NCBI GenBank assembly: GCA_002077065.1
Contig: NAJO01000031.1
Span: forward strand, 1-64,000
DNA length: 64,000 bases
Source of the DNA: Cryoendolithus antarcticus
Taxonomy: Eukaryota > Ascomycota > Dothideomycetes > Cladosporiales > Cladosporiaceae
Reading direction: 5' to 3'
In this document: piece by piece, positions 52,001 through 63,766 of the stretch
Layout of the letters: every line of letters starts with the position of its first letter
Position numbering within the stretch: position 1 is the stretch's first letter
Program-made: the position numbers and the translations under genes
The notes under the pieces: model-generated
What the model was told of the DNA's origin: nothing
The model's input: the letters and a program-made list of their open reading frames with translations, nothing else
The model's database searches: none

Positions 52001-52887
52001 AGTCGCCTTCTCTTCGCCGGCCGCTCAGCAGCGAACTCCTCATCCTGCAGTCTCCTTGCTAACGCGGCATCGCTTTCCGCATCTCCATCTGTCATACTCT
52101 GTTCCTCGGCCTCGAATCCTGGAGCTATTAGATTTCGATGCGACTTCTGCTCCCCAACCGCCCGCTCCTCCGCTACTTCTTCCGCCATCTCCTCATCCTC
52201 TTCATCCTCGTTCTCGGCCTCCATGAGCACTTCACCCAAGCTACTCGAAGCCCTCACCAAACCCCTGCCCATCTTGCTGAAAGGCGTGATCTTGCCCGTC
52301 CTGATCAGATACTCCCTCTGACTCTCGCCTGGCATCCTGCCTGAGACACTCTCCTCCACAGCCTTCTCCCCGCCCTCTCCATCCACCGCACCATCATGAC
52401 GCTCATCGATCCGCTTCTGGATCGCCTGCAAGTCCTTGTCCAGTCCCTCCATCAGCACATGATAGTGCTGCACCTCCGCCCGCCATTTGTTCTTTGTCGC
52501 CTGATTCCCAAACCCAGTTAACTTTTCCTCAAGCTTTCGAATTTGACTGATCAATCGATCCTTATCTCGCTGCGTCTTCTCGAGGCGCTTGCCATCGCGC
52601 TCATCGGCTTGTTCTAGCAATAGGCGATCGGCTTGCTGGCCAATGGAGCGCTCAAGATCCTCCTGGTCACGTGCGCCTGCTGTGAGAGCTGCAAGCTGAG
52701 CGGCTTCGTCCTGGTCATCGACGTCATTGACTTCTGCCTGCGTCTCTTCCCCAAGCTGAGGGAGGGTCGGGGGGTAATCCTGCGCCTCATCCATGGTGGC
52801 GGACATGTCTGCAGGGCGGAAGTCCTCGCTGATCAAAGGCGGAAGTTCCACTTTGCTATCCACAGAGCGTGATGCCCTGTCGTTCAT
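49093..52887 (-). CDS. RAD26: Rad26/CSB (ERCC6) SNF2-family DNA-dependent ATPase
   Basis: Transcription-coupled nucleotide excision repair ATPase that acts on stalled RNA polymerase II. Intronless, 1264 residues. A long acidic/coiled N-terminus (KDRDKDRLISQ-like RDKDRLISQIRKLEEKL) is followed by a SNF2 core: DYQKTGVQWLWELY, DEMGLGKTVQ (Walker A, ~490), VCPATVMKQW, LDEGHKIRNP (~622), ILSGTPMQNNL, then FRYRRMDGNTS, LLTTKVGGLGINLTGAD and QARERAWRLGQKREVEIYRL. The latter with FKQFLTNKIL and LKDLHDLFTLG is specific to Rad26/CSB. The C-terminus has a Gly/Arg/Ala-rich region and a winged-helix-like end (LRAQGGSAPTQMLIDHFNRF). ATG 52887. Confidence 0.95.
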   Translation of the reverse strand: MNDRASRSVDSKVELPPLISEDFRPADMSATMDEAQDYPPTLPQLGEETQAEVNDVDDQDEAAQLAALTAGARDQEDLERSIGQQADRLLLEQADERDGKRLEKTQRDKDRLISQIRKLEEKLTGFGNQATKNKWRAEVQHYHVLMEGLDKDLQAIQKRIDERHDGAVDGEGGEKAVEESVSGRMPGESQREYLIRTGKITPFSKMGRGLVRASSSLGEVLMEAENEDEEDEEMAEEVAEERAVGEQKSHRNLIAPGFEAEEQSMTDGDAESDAALARRLQDEEFAAERPAKRRRLQTNRQARETSVGSTAGATSEDAFVPDELTARAADSGEGSDDEDGGDMADTAPLPKRKGRTKSRQNTEIDDAAAAQEDLAGIDDGSEGVYQARLKSWVKRRSAARQRFCERKAAGEAVADLAEDVEFVKGGDEPDPDLADIDENEEEWHLPHPARTDAEFEGGFRIPGDIYPALFDYQKTGVQWLWELYSQQVGGIVGDEMGLGKTVQIAAFLAGLHYSKKLTKPIIVVCPATVMKQWVNEFHRWWPPLRVSILHTSGSGMLDVSREARIEDDLEAMEYGRRKTMSKGVKAAKRIVDKVAKDGHILVTTYSGLQTYAELLIPMDWEYAVLDEGHKIRNPNTAITIYCKELRTHNRVILSGTPMQNNLTELWSLFDFVFPMRLGTLVSFRNQFEIPIKQGGYANASNLQVETAGRCAETLKDTISPYLLQRFKIDVAADLPKKSERVLFCKLTKLQLETYQWFLESEDMKSIIDGKRQALYGVDILRKICNHPDLTEHKTLSKKAGYKYGRGEKSGKMQVVKALLEIWRKHGHKTLLFAQHRIMLDILEEFIRGMPGFRYRRMDGNTSIKDRQDLVDEFNRDPELHVFLLTTKVGGLGINLTGADRVIIYDPDWNPSTDIQARERAWRLGQKREVEIYRLMTAGTIEEKIYHRQIFKQFLTNKILRDPKQRQTFQLKDLHDLFTLGNTEGQTETGSIFKGTEVQLTTKEPDTEDATSLPTPPDDTSTPASTTAVSGIPGLSRLEDYRGNVDEDAAAEAKSRGETPEQNDRMLSSIFARTGVHSALEHDAIINGSRTLRADPEIIAREAKRVAAAAARELQRAGVAARNVPAGVPTWTGTVGTSGRPDSAAASTRGGRAARGGRGSAAVLANLASRQAPTSDPPSRPVASTLRSHPKGAEFVPLIRDFLRAQGGSAPTQMLIDHFNRFCRDERRTAEFREGLKVVAELDKTGGGNRSRGGRGLWRLKGEFR

Positions 52888-54997
52888 GGTGAGTCAACGT
52901 TGGCCTAGATAGGCCAAGTGAGCGATATCTACGGGCTGGTCATGTCGCGATTGATGAGCGAAGCAAAGTTAGGTAGACACTCAAGGCATGCCTCGTATAT
53001 CGTCCTCACTGCCAGTGACGAGAGATCACCTAGCGAGTGGATGAGTGAAGTGACAACGTCCAGACAGAAGATTTCTGGCAGGCGCGACACGGGTGACGTG
53101 AGAGTGTGAAGGCTTCCACGCGATCAGATACGATCTACTGCACATATGACGCCACAGCGCACGTAAAACCGATCGCCGCCTCAGGCCACTATAGGGACAT
53201 GTATCTGTAGACAATGACGTTGTATCGGCGTGTAATGATGATTGTTGACGATAAAACTAGCCTTTCCGCGCTTCTACAGCGGCCACATTATATCTATGGG
53301 ACCACGGGCGATGAGAGGGGCCATTTACGATCGATGTAAGTACATGTATTGCTTAGTCGTAGATCGGACGAAGCATTTTGTGGACAAGGGCGGCGGCCGC
53401 AAGCTGCTAGCAGATCTTGTGGGCTCCGATCCCAGCACACAGCATACAATCCATTTCTCTCCTGCCGCTGTTACATGATGCGTGCTATCTTGCCTCAAGC
53501 GCAGCATGTCGCAGGTTGAGCATCGCATTCGCTATACGCAACTCAAACTCCGAGATGTCCGCATAATGCTGCAAGCCGTCGGTGACCATGGGTCGCACAT
53601 ATGCTTGACCCCGATTTGCGTCGAAGCCAACGGTGACCATCGTCGCTAGTAGAGATCATAAAGTGTCGTTGCCCGCAGTCGTCACGACCGGTATGATGCG
53701 GCTCAACTACGGCAAACGTCATTGGGCGCCTTGGGACAGGCGAAGTTTGGGCAGCGGCGGATGGCTGCAGCGAATCGCGAACGTGAGATCGGAGTTTGCC
53801 TTGTAGAGTGCGCGCTTCTCTCTGCCGTTGCTGTAGGAGATCGTGCTCGTTTTCGCTGGAAGAGCGATCAGATCCGATCAGATGTACCACCGCAAGATGC
53901 GACGTCGTTCACCCCAGTGTCTCGTATGTGACGCGTTATCGGAGGTCGCTGCGGTCGTGGCACACAAACGCGAGAGACAGGGGCGACGGGAGCTAGCCGT
54001 GAGTCATTTCGCCTTGCCGCGCCATCTCCTTCCCTCCACCTGGCTTATTCCTCCTTCCTCTCGCCATCAACATGACATCTGACGTATGGTGCGTGTATGT
54101 CCATCATTCAACGTGGTGATCATGTTGCACAGCATATGTCAATATTCAGTGCATATGAGTTCTGCATTGCAGTGAAGTTGCCGTGGTGATGATCGCGTGC
54201 GTCACTTCAGCATTCAACTCCTGAGGCACATGCAAAATTTGCGTTGCGCGGGGCGTAGCGTCCGTGCGTCACACAGGTCAGAGGTACATAAGCATCCGGC
54301 TTTCCCCTCAGCGTTTGCCTCGCCCCGACGCCGCCTCTGGACTCACGCTGCGAAATCACGACGCACGCCTGCACCTCCATCTCCCTGGCGCAATTCTCAT
54401 CACCTCCGTAGTAATTGAATCAAGAAGCGTTCAATCAACAGGATTTCTCTTCTTCAGAGTGCACCGCAACTTGGGTGTGCGCGATCCGCTCACTTTTTCG
54501 CAAGAAGGACCACTTTGGTCACGTGCTCGGTCGCACTCTCTGCGACTGCCGAAGGCATATCGCAGACCTTCTTCGCGACCACTTCTCCTCATCGGCGACC
54601 TTCATCGGCGCATACGTACTCTTAATACCATCGAAGGCTTTGCAGGTCAGCGCCTTCACCCGTCGCCACTGCGCAGCCTTCTCGACCTCACCGTCGCAAT
54701 CTCGTACCTCCTCACAATCCATCACCACTCGGCAGCGAGTGAGGGAGACATTTGCTTGTTCATCTCCCACTGGTAAGGCTCACCACCCACCTTCACTGCC
54801 GGTGTCACTTCACTTGCGCAGTCACATGGCGACACGACAGTGTACACCGCGTGGTCCACTACCTCCAGCCGACACCCACTAACAACACTCATCAACAGAC
54901 TGCCACTTCCATCAACCACACCCTGTCGGTCGATCGAAGTGTCCTCGAAAGCACTCTTGAGATCCCACACTCGAAGCGCAATCACTTCACTGTCGCC
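52888..54997. other. Long gene-poor region, Rad26 promoter and TBP 5' region
   Basis: 2.1 kb between divergent RAD26 and TBP. Pyrimidine- and CA-rich sequence at 54860-54990 looks like the TBP 5' leader. ORFs at 54197-54882 overlap in three frames and lack motifs. No RNA gene recognised. Confidence 0.5.
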
Positions 54998-55909
54998 ATG
55001 GACCCATACATGACCCACCCGTCGACGGCGCTGCAGGCGAAGGAGTTCACCGCGCCAGGCACCCTCTCGGGGTTCGCGGGAGGCCAGCCCAATGGGCACC
55101 TCACTCCGCCTTCATCTGAAAAAGATGGATTGGCTCAGCAGACTGGCAAGCTTGCCATCACCAACGGCGCATCGCAAGGAGGGAATGCCGTGCAGGCGGC
55201 TGGGGTGACTCCCGCCACTCCCGCTGCGACGCCAGGTGCTGTGCAAGGTGTCAGTGGTATTGTCCCAACGCTTCAGTGAGTATTGCCTTTAGTGGTGTGT
55301 GTCTCTACGAGAACCGCTTTCTGACTGTTTCGCAAAGAAACATCGTTGCCACGGTCAACCTTGACTGTCGTCTCGACCTCAAGACCATCGCGCTGCACGC
55401 TCGTAACGCTGAGTACAATCCCAAGGTGAGCATGCACCGAGGCCGGAGTCATTGACTACATACTGACATTCACGTAGCGTTTCGCTGCGGTCATAATGCG
55501 TATCCGCGAGCCCAAGACTACTGCCCTGATCTTTGCCTCCGGCAAGATGGTAGTGACTGGTGCCAAGTCCGAGGACGACAGCAAACTCGCAAGCCGCAAG
55601 TATGCCCGCATCATCCAGAAACTCGGCTTCAACGCAAAGTTCACGGACTTCAAGATCCAGAACATCGTGGGCTCCTGCGATATCAAGTTCCCGATTCGCC
55701 TCGAGGGCCTGGCTAGTCGCCATCACATGTTCAGCTCTTACGAGCCGGAACTCTTCCCCGGTCTGATCTACCGCATGATGAAGCCGAAGATTGTGCTGCT
55801 CATCTTCGTCTCCGGCAAGATCGTCCTCACCGGTGCGAAAGTACGTGAGGAGATTTACCAGGCGTTCGAGCTCATCTACCCTGTGCTCTCGGACTTCCGC
55901 AAGACTTGA
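54998..55909 (+). CDS. SPT15: TATA-binding protein (Spt15)
   Basis: General transcription factor for all three nuclear RNA polymerases. Three exons: 54998-55275, 55338-55425 and 55478-55909 (introns 62 and 52 nt), giving 265 residues. The N-terminal ~85 residues are Gly/Ala/Pro/Thr-rich and variable. The C-terminal saddle has both repeats: [58 protein letters not shown], then [18 protein letters not shown] and [20 protein letters not shown], ending [15 protein letters not shown]. Introns fall in the first repeat. Start at 54998 (MDPYMTHPS); the frame is open upstream but has no family-like residues. Confidence 0.97.
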
Positions 55910-56812
55910 GCTGGTCTGCGAGATGGTCTAGGGCACGAAGCATCTTGTACTACTACACGAATCACCCAGCTTGCACCGACAACGCTGCAAGGCTTTGATG
56001 CTGGCCTATTGACCGATGGCTTACTCCTCTGTGCCTTTCTTGACTGAGCTATATCACACGAGCATGAGCAAAGCCTGGTCTACTTCACACGATTGCCTTT
56101 CTCCAGCATGGCGAGGTGTTCGGGGGCGTTTGACTTTATTTTGGCAAGGCTTCATGCTTGGAAGCTTTTCACACTTGGGTTGCGTTACAAAAAGATCGTG
56201 CTTTCCTTCTATCCTGATTAGAAGTGTGCCCGCGAGGCAGATATGGAGCGACAAGAGCGAAGGGCTCTGATACAAGACTGATGACGAGGCGATGAGACGA
56301 GGGGAGATCATTCATCACTGGCATTAGTACATGCTGAGGTGGGCTTGGTAAGGAACGAGGGACGTCTAGAGCGAGTGCTGGAGGCTCAGGGGTGATCATG
56401 GCTGAAGGTAGTGCACCAAATGCCAGACTATGGATCGTTCCTACAATCTGTCATCCACGTCATTGTTAGTGTTTCCTTCGAGAGTCCAAGAATCTGAAGA
56501 TGCTCGATGAACTGGCACCGACGCCCAACCTTGCGACGCTTTGCAACTACGATTGACATACATCCACTCTTCGTGACCTGTAGACTATTCTCTCTCTGTG
56601 AGCCTTTCTCTGGTAGCTTTTCGTTCCGGAGATGTAGCGTAGAAGCAGAGAAACTGCTTGTGACTTCTGCAGAAGGAACCCGCGTCACTGGAACGTTCTT
56701 GCCGTGAATGCGAGCATCCTTATTTGACGTGTTCTCAAGTCATACATACCGTAAATTCGCTATCGCAGATACACTTACATTAGCACAACCGAGCTTTCAA
56801 GTAACCGAAGAG
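55910..56812. other. Intergenic, no gene recognised
   Basis: 903 bases between TBP and the nucleotidyltransferase gene. The end includes a 35-codon in-frame ATG extension (56708) of the downstream gene. Confidence 0.5.
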
Positions 56813-58519
56813 ATGAACCTCGAAGATCAGGTTCGTAACATGATATTGGGGTCGTCTCGACCGCCACCGCCTGGATTACAGCGACCTGCAGACCCGAATA
56901 CCTTTAATAGGGGTGGTTCGCAGCAGCAGCGTCGCCAGCTCTACCAGCCGAACGCGAATCCAGTACCTCCTCGTGGGCCGCAACGGCATGGGCAGCCGCA
57001 GTGGCGACAGCTACAAGCTAGCTACCTGGATTCCATTGCTGCAGCAGAGCTATCACGTGTAGAAATGACACAAGACGAGCGCGAGGACAAGGAGACCTTC
57101 CGAAAAGCGATTGAAGACGTCTGTATCGATGTCTGCAATGCTGATCCGAAGCGTTTATCCAAGGTCTCCCTACAGTGCTTTGGGAGCTTCCAGTCCGGAT
57201 TCGCCAGTGCAGGCTCAGACATGGATCTCGTGATCGTCGTACAGGATTCTGATGCATCTGCATGCTTCTCCCTACTCGAAAACGACCTACCGCGTGCCCT
57301 GGAGAAACGATTACTACAAGTTGGCCACGGTGCACGACTGCTTAGCCGGACAAGAGTGCCTATTATCAAGGTGTGCCAAGCCCCTGGCATGAGTCTTTTG
57401 AGCAAACTAAGGCAGGAGCGTGAAAAGTGGGATGATCTTGATCTCGACAAGAAGTGCTTCGACCTCCACCTGAAAAAGGAGCGCGAAGAAGATATTGAAG
57501 ATGATCTCGGGTTGCCTATGATTTCTCCACCAAGCCCCAGTGCCCAAACCGCTACCGCACCCGACTCTACACTACCTCAGCCGACCAAGAGCTCTCCGGA
57601 CAGAGTCGATACTACCAGCAAACCACGCCGCGAACCATGGAAACGCGAACGCACCAGTGGTGCACTTGACTTTCCCAAAGACGGCGTCGGGATCCAATGC
57701 GACATCAATTTCTTCAACCCCCTGGGGATCCACAACACCCAACTACTTCGTTGCTACTCCTTCTGCGACCCTCGCGTCCGCCCAATTGTCCTCTTCGTCA
57801 AAGCATGGGCCAAGAAACGCCACATTAACAGCTCCTACTCCGGCACCCTCTCATCCTACGGCTACGTCCTAATGGTCCTCCACTACCTGACCAACATCGC
57901 CCGTCCAGCCGTGCTCCCGAACCTCCAGCAGCCGTGGCGTCCTAACCCCGACTGCACGCCCCAAAGTGCCGATATTACTTCTGTCGATGACTTTACAGTC
58001 GACTTCTGGCGCCGCGAAGCCGAGATCTCTGGGGCTGCTGCCGCGGGCCAACTAACGCCGAATCGGCAATCAATTGGCTCACTCCTGGCTGGCTTCTTCA
58101 CGTACTACTCATCGCAAGGAGGCTACCCGCAATTCCACTGGATGAACGAAGTGATCTCAGTCCGCACACCAGGCGGCCTGATGTCAAAACAGGATAAGGG
58201 CTGGGTTAAGGCTGTGACTGAGGAAGGGGAGGGCAAGAAGGTACAGCATCGGTACCTCTTCTGCGTGGAGGATCCATTCGAATTAAGCCATAACGTCGCG
58301 AGGACGGTCACACACGCTGGAATCGTGGCAATCAGAGACGAGTTCAGACGTGCATGGAGGATTTTGAGGGCTAGAGGAAACGGTGAATTCGCTACTGGGT
58401 ACGATGGAGAGCTGATGGACGCTTTCATTGAGCAGGAGCGACCGGAGGCGAAGGTGAAAGGGTTTGATATCAAGGATGCTGAGATTTGGCCGACTCTTGG
58501 GGCTCCGAAGGGGATCTGA
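56813..58519 (+). CDS. Cid1/PAP-type nucleotidyltransferase (poly(A)/poly(U) polymerase-like)
   Basis: Non-canonical RNA nucleotidyltransferase that adds A or U to RNA 3' ends. Intronless, 568 residues from ATG 56813. After a Gln/Pro/Arg-rich N-terminus the catalytic domain shows SLQCFGSFQSGFASAGSDMD (GS ... D-x-D metal site) and ARLLSRTRVPIIKV. A charged insert (~210-290) separates it from DINFFNPLGIHNTQLLRCYS (third Asp region) and FVKAWAKKRHINSS-SYGYVLMVLHYL. The PAP-associated domain has GSLLAGFFTYYSS and VEDPFELSHNVARTV. The frame has an earlier ATG at 56708, but MNLEDQVRNMIL looks like the true start. The large insert resembles Cid13-type fungal proteins; choice of A or U is unknown. 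Confidence 0.9.
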   Translation: MNLEDQVRNMILGSSRPPPPGLQRPADPNTFNRGGSQQQRRQLYQPNANPVPPRGPQRHGQPQWRQLQASYLDSIAAAELSRVEMTQDEREDKETFRKAIEDVCIDVCNADPKRLSKVSLQCFGSFQSGFASAGSDMDLVIVVQDSDASACFSLLENDLPRALEKRLLQVGHGARLLSRTRVPIIKVCQAPGMSLLSKLRQEREKWDDLDLDKKCFDLHLKKEREEDIEDDLGLPMISPPSPSAQTATAPDSTLPQPTKSSPDRVDTTSKPRREPWKRERTSGALDFPKDGVGIQCDINFFNPLGIHNTQLLRCYSFCDPRVRPIVLFVKAWAKKRHINSSYSGTLSSYGYVLMVLHYLTNIARPAVLPNLQQPWRPNPDCTPQSADITSVDDFTVDFWRREAEISGAAAAGQLTPNRQSIGSLLAGFFTYYSSQGGYPQFHWMNEVISVRTPGGLMSKQDKGWVKAVTEEGEGKKVQHRYLFCVEDPFELSHNVARTVTHAGIVAIRDEFRRAWRILRARGNGEFATGYDGELMDAFIEQERPEAKVKGFDIKDAEIWPTLGAPKGI

Positions 58520-59327
58520 AGGTACTCTCCTTGGTGAGTGATTGGCGCCAGTGCGTCTGTAGAACAGACCGCGATAGTGGACTATACGAGAAAGTGCCTG
58601 GGAGAGTCACAGTGTGTTGCGCAAGTGCTGCTGCAACCAGACACTACCGCTGTGCAGGGTAGCAAGCGTACGCAGAGATTCGTCCGCCTGGACACCGTAA
58701 TACTACTGTAGCGATACGGTGATCTCGTTGCGTTCTCTCTGTCTGTCGCCTCATCAGGCGGCAGTCTCATCTCACCTCGCCCAGGCGCGACTTGTGCGTA
58801 CGGAGCATGACATGCTCTGCCACAGCACTCTCATGCTGAAATAGTATCGCACTCGTGAGTAAGCTGTCGATTTTATTCAACCATAGCCTCAGTGCCCACG
58901 TGTGTAGTGGCAAGCAGCACTCTTGGCAACGCCTCGGACCCAACTCCCCCCTTCCCGTGGTCACCCCTCGACGTCAGACTTCACGAACAAGCACACACAT
59001 TCGACCTCATCGCCATATCGTGCTGTACCTTAGCTGATCTCCCCGATTCCCGGCACAAGCGCTACTTCCGTTGCGAACGGCATTGTCTCAGCGCGCTTGC
59101 CTTTGTCGCCAGCTAAGCGCGGTCCGTGGAACCGATACGACCCCAAAAGGCAATCCTGCACTACAGACATCAGAGAACAGTATTGGAGACCGGGATTGAG
59201 CATTGCGCCGAGGAGATCTGCTTGTTCGCTGATTGTAGCGCTGCGCTGTTGTAGTGCGCGCCGAGGCTTGAGTGTACAGGTCGACTTCTGAGGAAGATTG
59301 CTGCACCGCAGCATACAGCCAGATATC
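58520..59327. other. Intergenic, no gene recognised
   Basis: 808 bases: 3' flank of the nucleotidyltransferase and promoter/leader of sec4. Nothing else recognised. Confidence 0.5.
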
Positions 59328-60078
<751 letters not shown>

Positions 60079-60367
60079 GTGGATTGGAAGGCAGGACGTG
60101 CATGTGTGTGGGGAAGAGAGCGACATGATAGAGCGAGAATGGCGTTCAGGGGGTTCGAGGAGCGGCATCTCGAGACAGAGATGCGTGTTTGTACAGAGGT
60201 TCACAATATCAGCAAGGGAGTACACTTCAACAACGCAGAAAGTTATGGCGGGACTGATAGCAAGACCCTGCTGCGTTGACGCTACATGCTCCATATCCCG
60301 TTGCAAATGCCCATTTACGACCCGCTAAATATGCAAGACCATCTCCTCCACCAAGATCTCATAATGC

Positions 60368-61432
60368 TTATCTCTGTGTCAGCGTCGTAACAGGCACCTG
60401 GCCATTCACCGGAGGTGGCTGATTAGGCGTCTGGAACGTCTTCTGCCGCTCCGCGTACTGCTTCACGATGACCGAGCAGCTGATCTCCTGACACAGCTTC
60501 TTCCGTCTCCGCTCGTCCAGCAAACCCACGAATTCCAGCCCTGAAGCCCGTTCGAGTGCTTCCACAGGGACTTCGAAGTCTTGCAACGGCTTGTCGTTCG
60601 GTATACGGTCGTTGGGCAGCACGAACGCTCCAAGCGAAACGTTGCCGCCTACTTTGCCGTCCTCGGCATAGATAATCTTGTAGAAGTGCGTTGGTACTGC
60701 GATGTTCGGTGGGTGGCCGATGACTTCGTACGTGACTTTCCACTTGCTGTCGACAGGATCTCGTTTGGGAAGGTACAGCGGCCCTGTCACGACTCGGACA
60801 GAGGGGTAGAAGCTCGTCAACCTCCTCACAAAATCCTCAAAATGCGCCCAATAATCCCGATTAAACCCCTCACCAACCTGCGGACACATATTGCTCAGCG
60901 CGAACGTGGCGTCCATTGCCTCTTGACTCCACTTCGCATCTGCGGCCGGCACTTGGTGCCCGCGATCATAGCCCGAGCGGAAGTAGTCTGCGAGCTTCGC
61001 GCGGAATTTCACCGGGATGGAGGGATCTTCCGTGAAGACTGAGTGCCGTCGGTCGCCGTGCGAGATTGTGAGTGAAAGGGGCGTAATGTGCTCGGCGGAC
61101 CAGTTTGGATTTCGAGTTGTGCGGTTGAAGGAGGAGGTCAGGGAAGGTGTTGTGCGAAGGTCTGAGGTTGGACCAGGGAAGCCGTACTGGAAGAGGCCTG
61201 AAGGGTCAACGGGCGGGATTGAGGGGTGGCCAGGGCCATCGTAAGCGATCGGTGAGGGGCGCTGTAGGGTTGTTGGTGAAGGTAGGGGTGGTGTTGTGGT
61301 AGATGTTGGGGTAAGAACACCCTCTTGCTGTCTTCGTGAGCCGAATACTGCTGCTGTTGCTACTGCTCCTACTGCTGCTGATGCGCCGGCAACGAGGGCG
61401 AGTGTGAATTTCGACATGTTGCGTGGTGGCAT
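60368..61432 (-). CDS. NUC1: Mitochondrial endonuclease Nuc1 (EndoG)
   Basis: DNA/RNA non-specific nuclease of the mitochondrial intermembrane space. Intronless, 354 residues from ATG 61432 (MPPRNMSKFT). A TM-like helix follows (LALVAGASAAVGAVATAAVF), typical of the Nuc1 targeting signal. The catalytic motif is DRGHQVPAAD (~156-165, His159), followed by FALSNMCPQVGEGFNRDYWA with the metal-binding Asn. GPLYLP and VPTHFYKIIY complete the fold. The frame is open to 61480 without ATG. Length fits fungal Nuc1 (~320-350). Confidence 0.95.
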   Translation of the reverse strand: MPPRNMSKFTLALVAGASAAVGAVATAAVFGSRRQQEGVLTPTSTTTPPLPSPTTLQRPSPIAYDGPGHPSIPPVDPSGLFQYGFPGPTSDLRTTPSLTSSFNRTTRNPNWSAEHITPLSLTISHGDRRHSVFTEDPSIPVKFRAKLADYFRSGYDRGHQVPAADAKWSQEAMDATFALSNMCPQVGEGFNRDYWAHFEDFVRRLTSFYPSVRVVTGPLYLPKRDPVDSKWKVTYEVIGHPPNIAVPTHFYKIIYAEDGKVGGNVSLGAFVLPNDRIPNDKPLQDFEVPVEALERASGLEFVGLLDERRRKKLCQEISCSVIVKQYAERQKTFQTPNQPPPVNGQVPVTTLTQR

Positions 61433-62247
61433 GCGAGAGGACGAGGACGAAAGAAGATGGGAGAGCAGGCCTTTTGACACTCCAGGCTCCTCTTCGGCCT
61501 ACCTCTGTGCACGCGGGCCTACGACGATGTCCAGTCACTTGATTGATGTTTCAGATTCTACGCGCCTCCAGACGCGTTTGGCGAGTCGGCAATCGGAGAA
61601 AGTCAGGTTCCGAGACAGGGTGGTGCTGTCTCTCCAGATGTCTGGACAACTCGACAGTGGTCTCTTCGTGTTGCCCAGGACAGTGGATTCCCGGCCGCTG
61701 CGTCTGTGAGAGAACCGATCCATGAACGGAAATGACTGCGATTAGTCTGCGCATTCTCTCTCCCCGATGATGAGCGATAGTGGCTGTCGTGCAGGCGCGA
61801 TTCTGGCAGCACAAGACCGATCAGGAGCTGCGAGAAGTGGAGCCTTTCGCCATCCAGAAGATGCTCTCTCATCAGTACAGTAGGCGATGGAGGACGTTCG
61901 TGGTGCAAATGACGATAGCACAAGGGTCCTCTGTATCGAGAAGAGCGGAAGCAGTGGGCCAGGCTCAGAGCTGTCTAGTTGCAGCAGAAGAACCTTACCC
62001 CAAGGTACTAACCCTGGAAGAAGTACCTCTGCTTCTCCAAAAGGCCTATACGTTGACCGTGCTCCAATCAGCTCATTCGCGGCTGTAGGGTCCTATAGCA
62101 CCGCAATTGTGAGGTTCCAGCGTCTGAGAGGAAGACCCTATCTGTTCTACTCTCTCATGCAGACATCGAGCGACCCACGAACTACTGCAGATGCGATCGT
62201 AGTAGCATAAGAGCGTTCAATGGAGTACAAAGCTTGCACGCCGGACA
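61433..62247. other. Intergenic, with one interrupted ORF
   Basis: 815 bases upstream of NUC1 and downstream of HGH1. A plus-strand frame from ATG 61770 (MSDSGCRAGAI) to TAA 62208-62210 has a TAG near 61880. Composition is Ser/Arg/Gly-rich with no motif; not called as a gene. Confidence 0.4.
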
Positions 62248-63500
62248 CTACAACACTTCTATCATTTCTTCCTCTTCATCTACTTCTTCGATCCTTTGAT
62301 CATCTCCTTTCCCCTCTTCCGTGCCCTCACCCTCTTCGTCCCTCATTAAGACCTGCACCAACCGATCGCAGCCCTCTCGAACCCCCTCATCTTCCACAGC
62401 CTCGTGCAGCTCCCTGACGATAGGATACACTTTCACCTCCCGCAGCCTATCCCGTCCTTCTCTCGTGGTCGTCAGTAGCAACAGCGTCTCGAGATGAGTG
62501 ACTAGAATATCGACCTGAGGTTCCCGCTTCTTGTCATGATCTAGTAATTGGCACTCATCTAGCATTCCATCCGAGTCTTCGGAACTGTAAGATTCCGAGC
62601 CCATCAGCGGAAGCAGAATGTAGGGTAGCAAATGAATCTCGGGCTCCGAAAGGAGTGCTGCATGATCAGACGTCGAAAATGCAGAGTTCTTGAGCGTGTT
62701 TGCTACGCCTCTCCGTCTGATAGTCGAGGAGTGCTCGGTGAAGACCATGATCTTCGATATCGGTACGACATCGGCATCCGATTTGCGCGGCGTGAGGAAA
62801 TGTTTTCTGCCCGCGGGAAACTTGGCGAGATCGGAGAAGAGGTAGGAAAGGTAGTCGTAGTTGGCATTCTTGTTGTATGATCCTGCCGAGCCTTTGACGA
62901 ACGCATCGAGGAGTTGATCGATGGCTAGCTTCGAGGCGGAGAGTGAGGCTACCGGGACACGGGAGAGCGTCGAGAGTTTTGTGATCGACGGCGACTTGGA
63001 AAGGTTGGCTAGGAGCATGCATTGGGCGTCGGCGTTTACATCGGTGGAGGACTGGGAGTATCGTCAAATCAAATATTCAAAATCAAGAGACATAGTTGCT
63101 TACAAGTATGCGAGACAGCAAGCTCTCGAGGAACGCATCGTCGCCCGCGAGCGCTTCGAGGACTTCGGCATCGGTCGAGAGGTTGATGAGGATTGTCAAG
63201 GCATGGGCGGCGATCGGGGTGTAGTCTTTGATCAAGAGCTTGAGATCCCGGATAGGTTCGAGCTCATTTCGTTTGAACAGACTTGACTGAGCTGTGCTAT
63301 AACCAACCAGATTCTCGGTGGCTGCGATGGAAGTGTTAGGGTTGAGTCGATATCGTCGTCAATTGATTGCTCACGTGCGCACCGATCTGACGGATGTCTT
63401 TGTTACCGTGGTGGAGGAACTCGACTAGCTGTTGTCGTGATCAGTTGTTGATCGGAATCGACGGGTGATCAATTGTTACCTCCTCGAGTTCTGTAGGCAT
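62248..63500 (-). CDS. HGH1: Hgh1 homologue (ARM-repeat chaperone for eEF2)
   Basis: Helps fold translation elongation factor eEF2 together with TRiC in yeast. Four exons: 63500-63480 (7 codons), 63428-63383, 63321-63104 and 63051-62248 (introns 51, 61 and 52 nt), in phase, giving 362 residues. The start reads MPTELEE-LVEFLHHGNKDIRQI, then ATENLVGYSTAQSSLF and IKDYTPIAAHALTILINLS. The DUF383 part has MLLANLSKSPSITKL and FVKGS; the DUF384 end has RRRGVANTLKNSAF, LPYILLPLMGSE and LLTTTREGRDRLRE. The tail is acidic (EEVDEEEEMIEVL). Divergent from the golgin-like gene. Confidence 0.94.
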
Positions 63501-63766
63501 ACTTGCTACATGCCCTAACGATCGATGAGAACCACGGATTCGCCGACAAATTTACAGGTGCTTGACTAGGAGTCTGAACAGCACGAGGCAATCCGAGCCG
63601 AGCTCCGGTGTGACAGCGTCCGAGCAATGGTAACGATGATCTCTCCCAACCTAAGATACTTTGTACTACACTGTCCTCGCTGCTTCCTGTACTGACGCTG
63701 TACGTTTGCTAATGTCGGGTCATGCTTATACGAAGTAATGTGTACGCATAGCGGAGAAACCTCACC
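63501..63766. promoter_or_regulatory. Divergent promoter region of HGH1 and the golgin-like gene
   Basis: 266 bases between divergent start codons. No specific motif assigned. Confidence 0.4.

Noticed and set aside
54197..54882. Overlapping ORFs upstream of TBP
   Set aside because: Three frames open at once in pyrimidine-rich sequence; typical of a 5' leader.
61770..62210. Plus-strand frame with one TAG between NUC1 and HGH1
   Set aside because: No motif or homology; single stop not enough to call a pseudogene.
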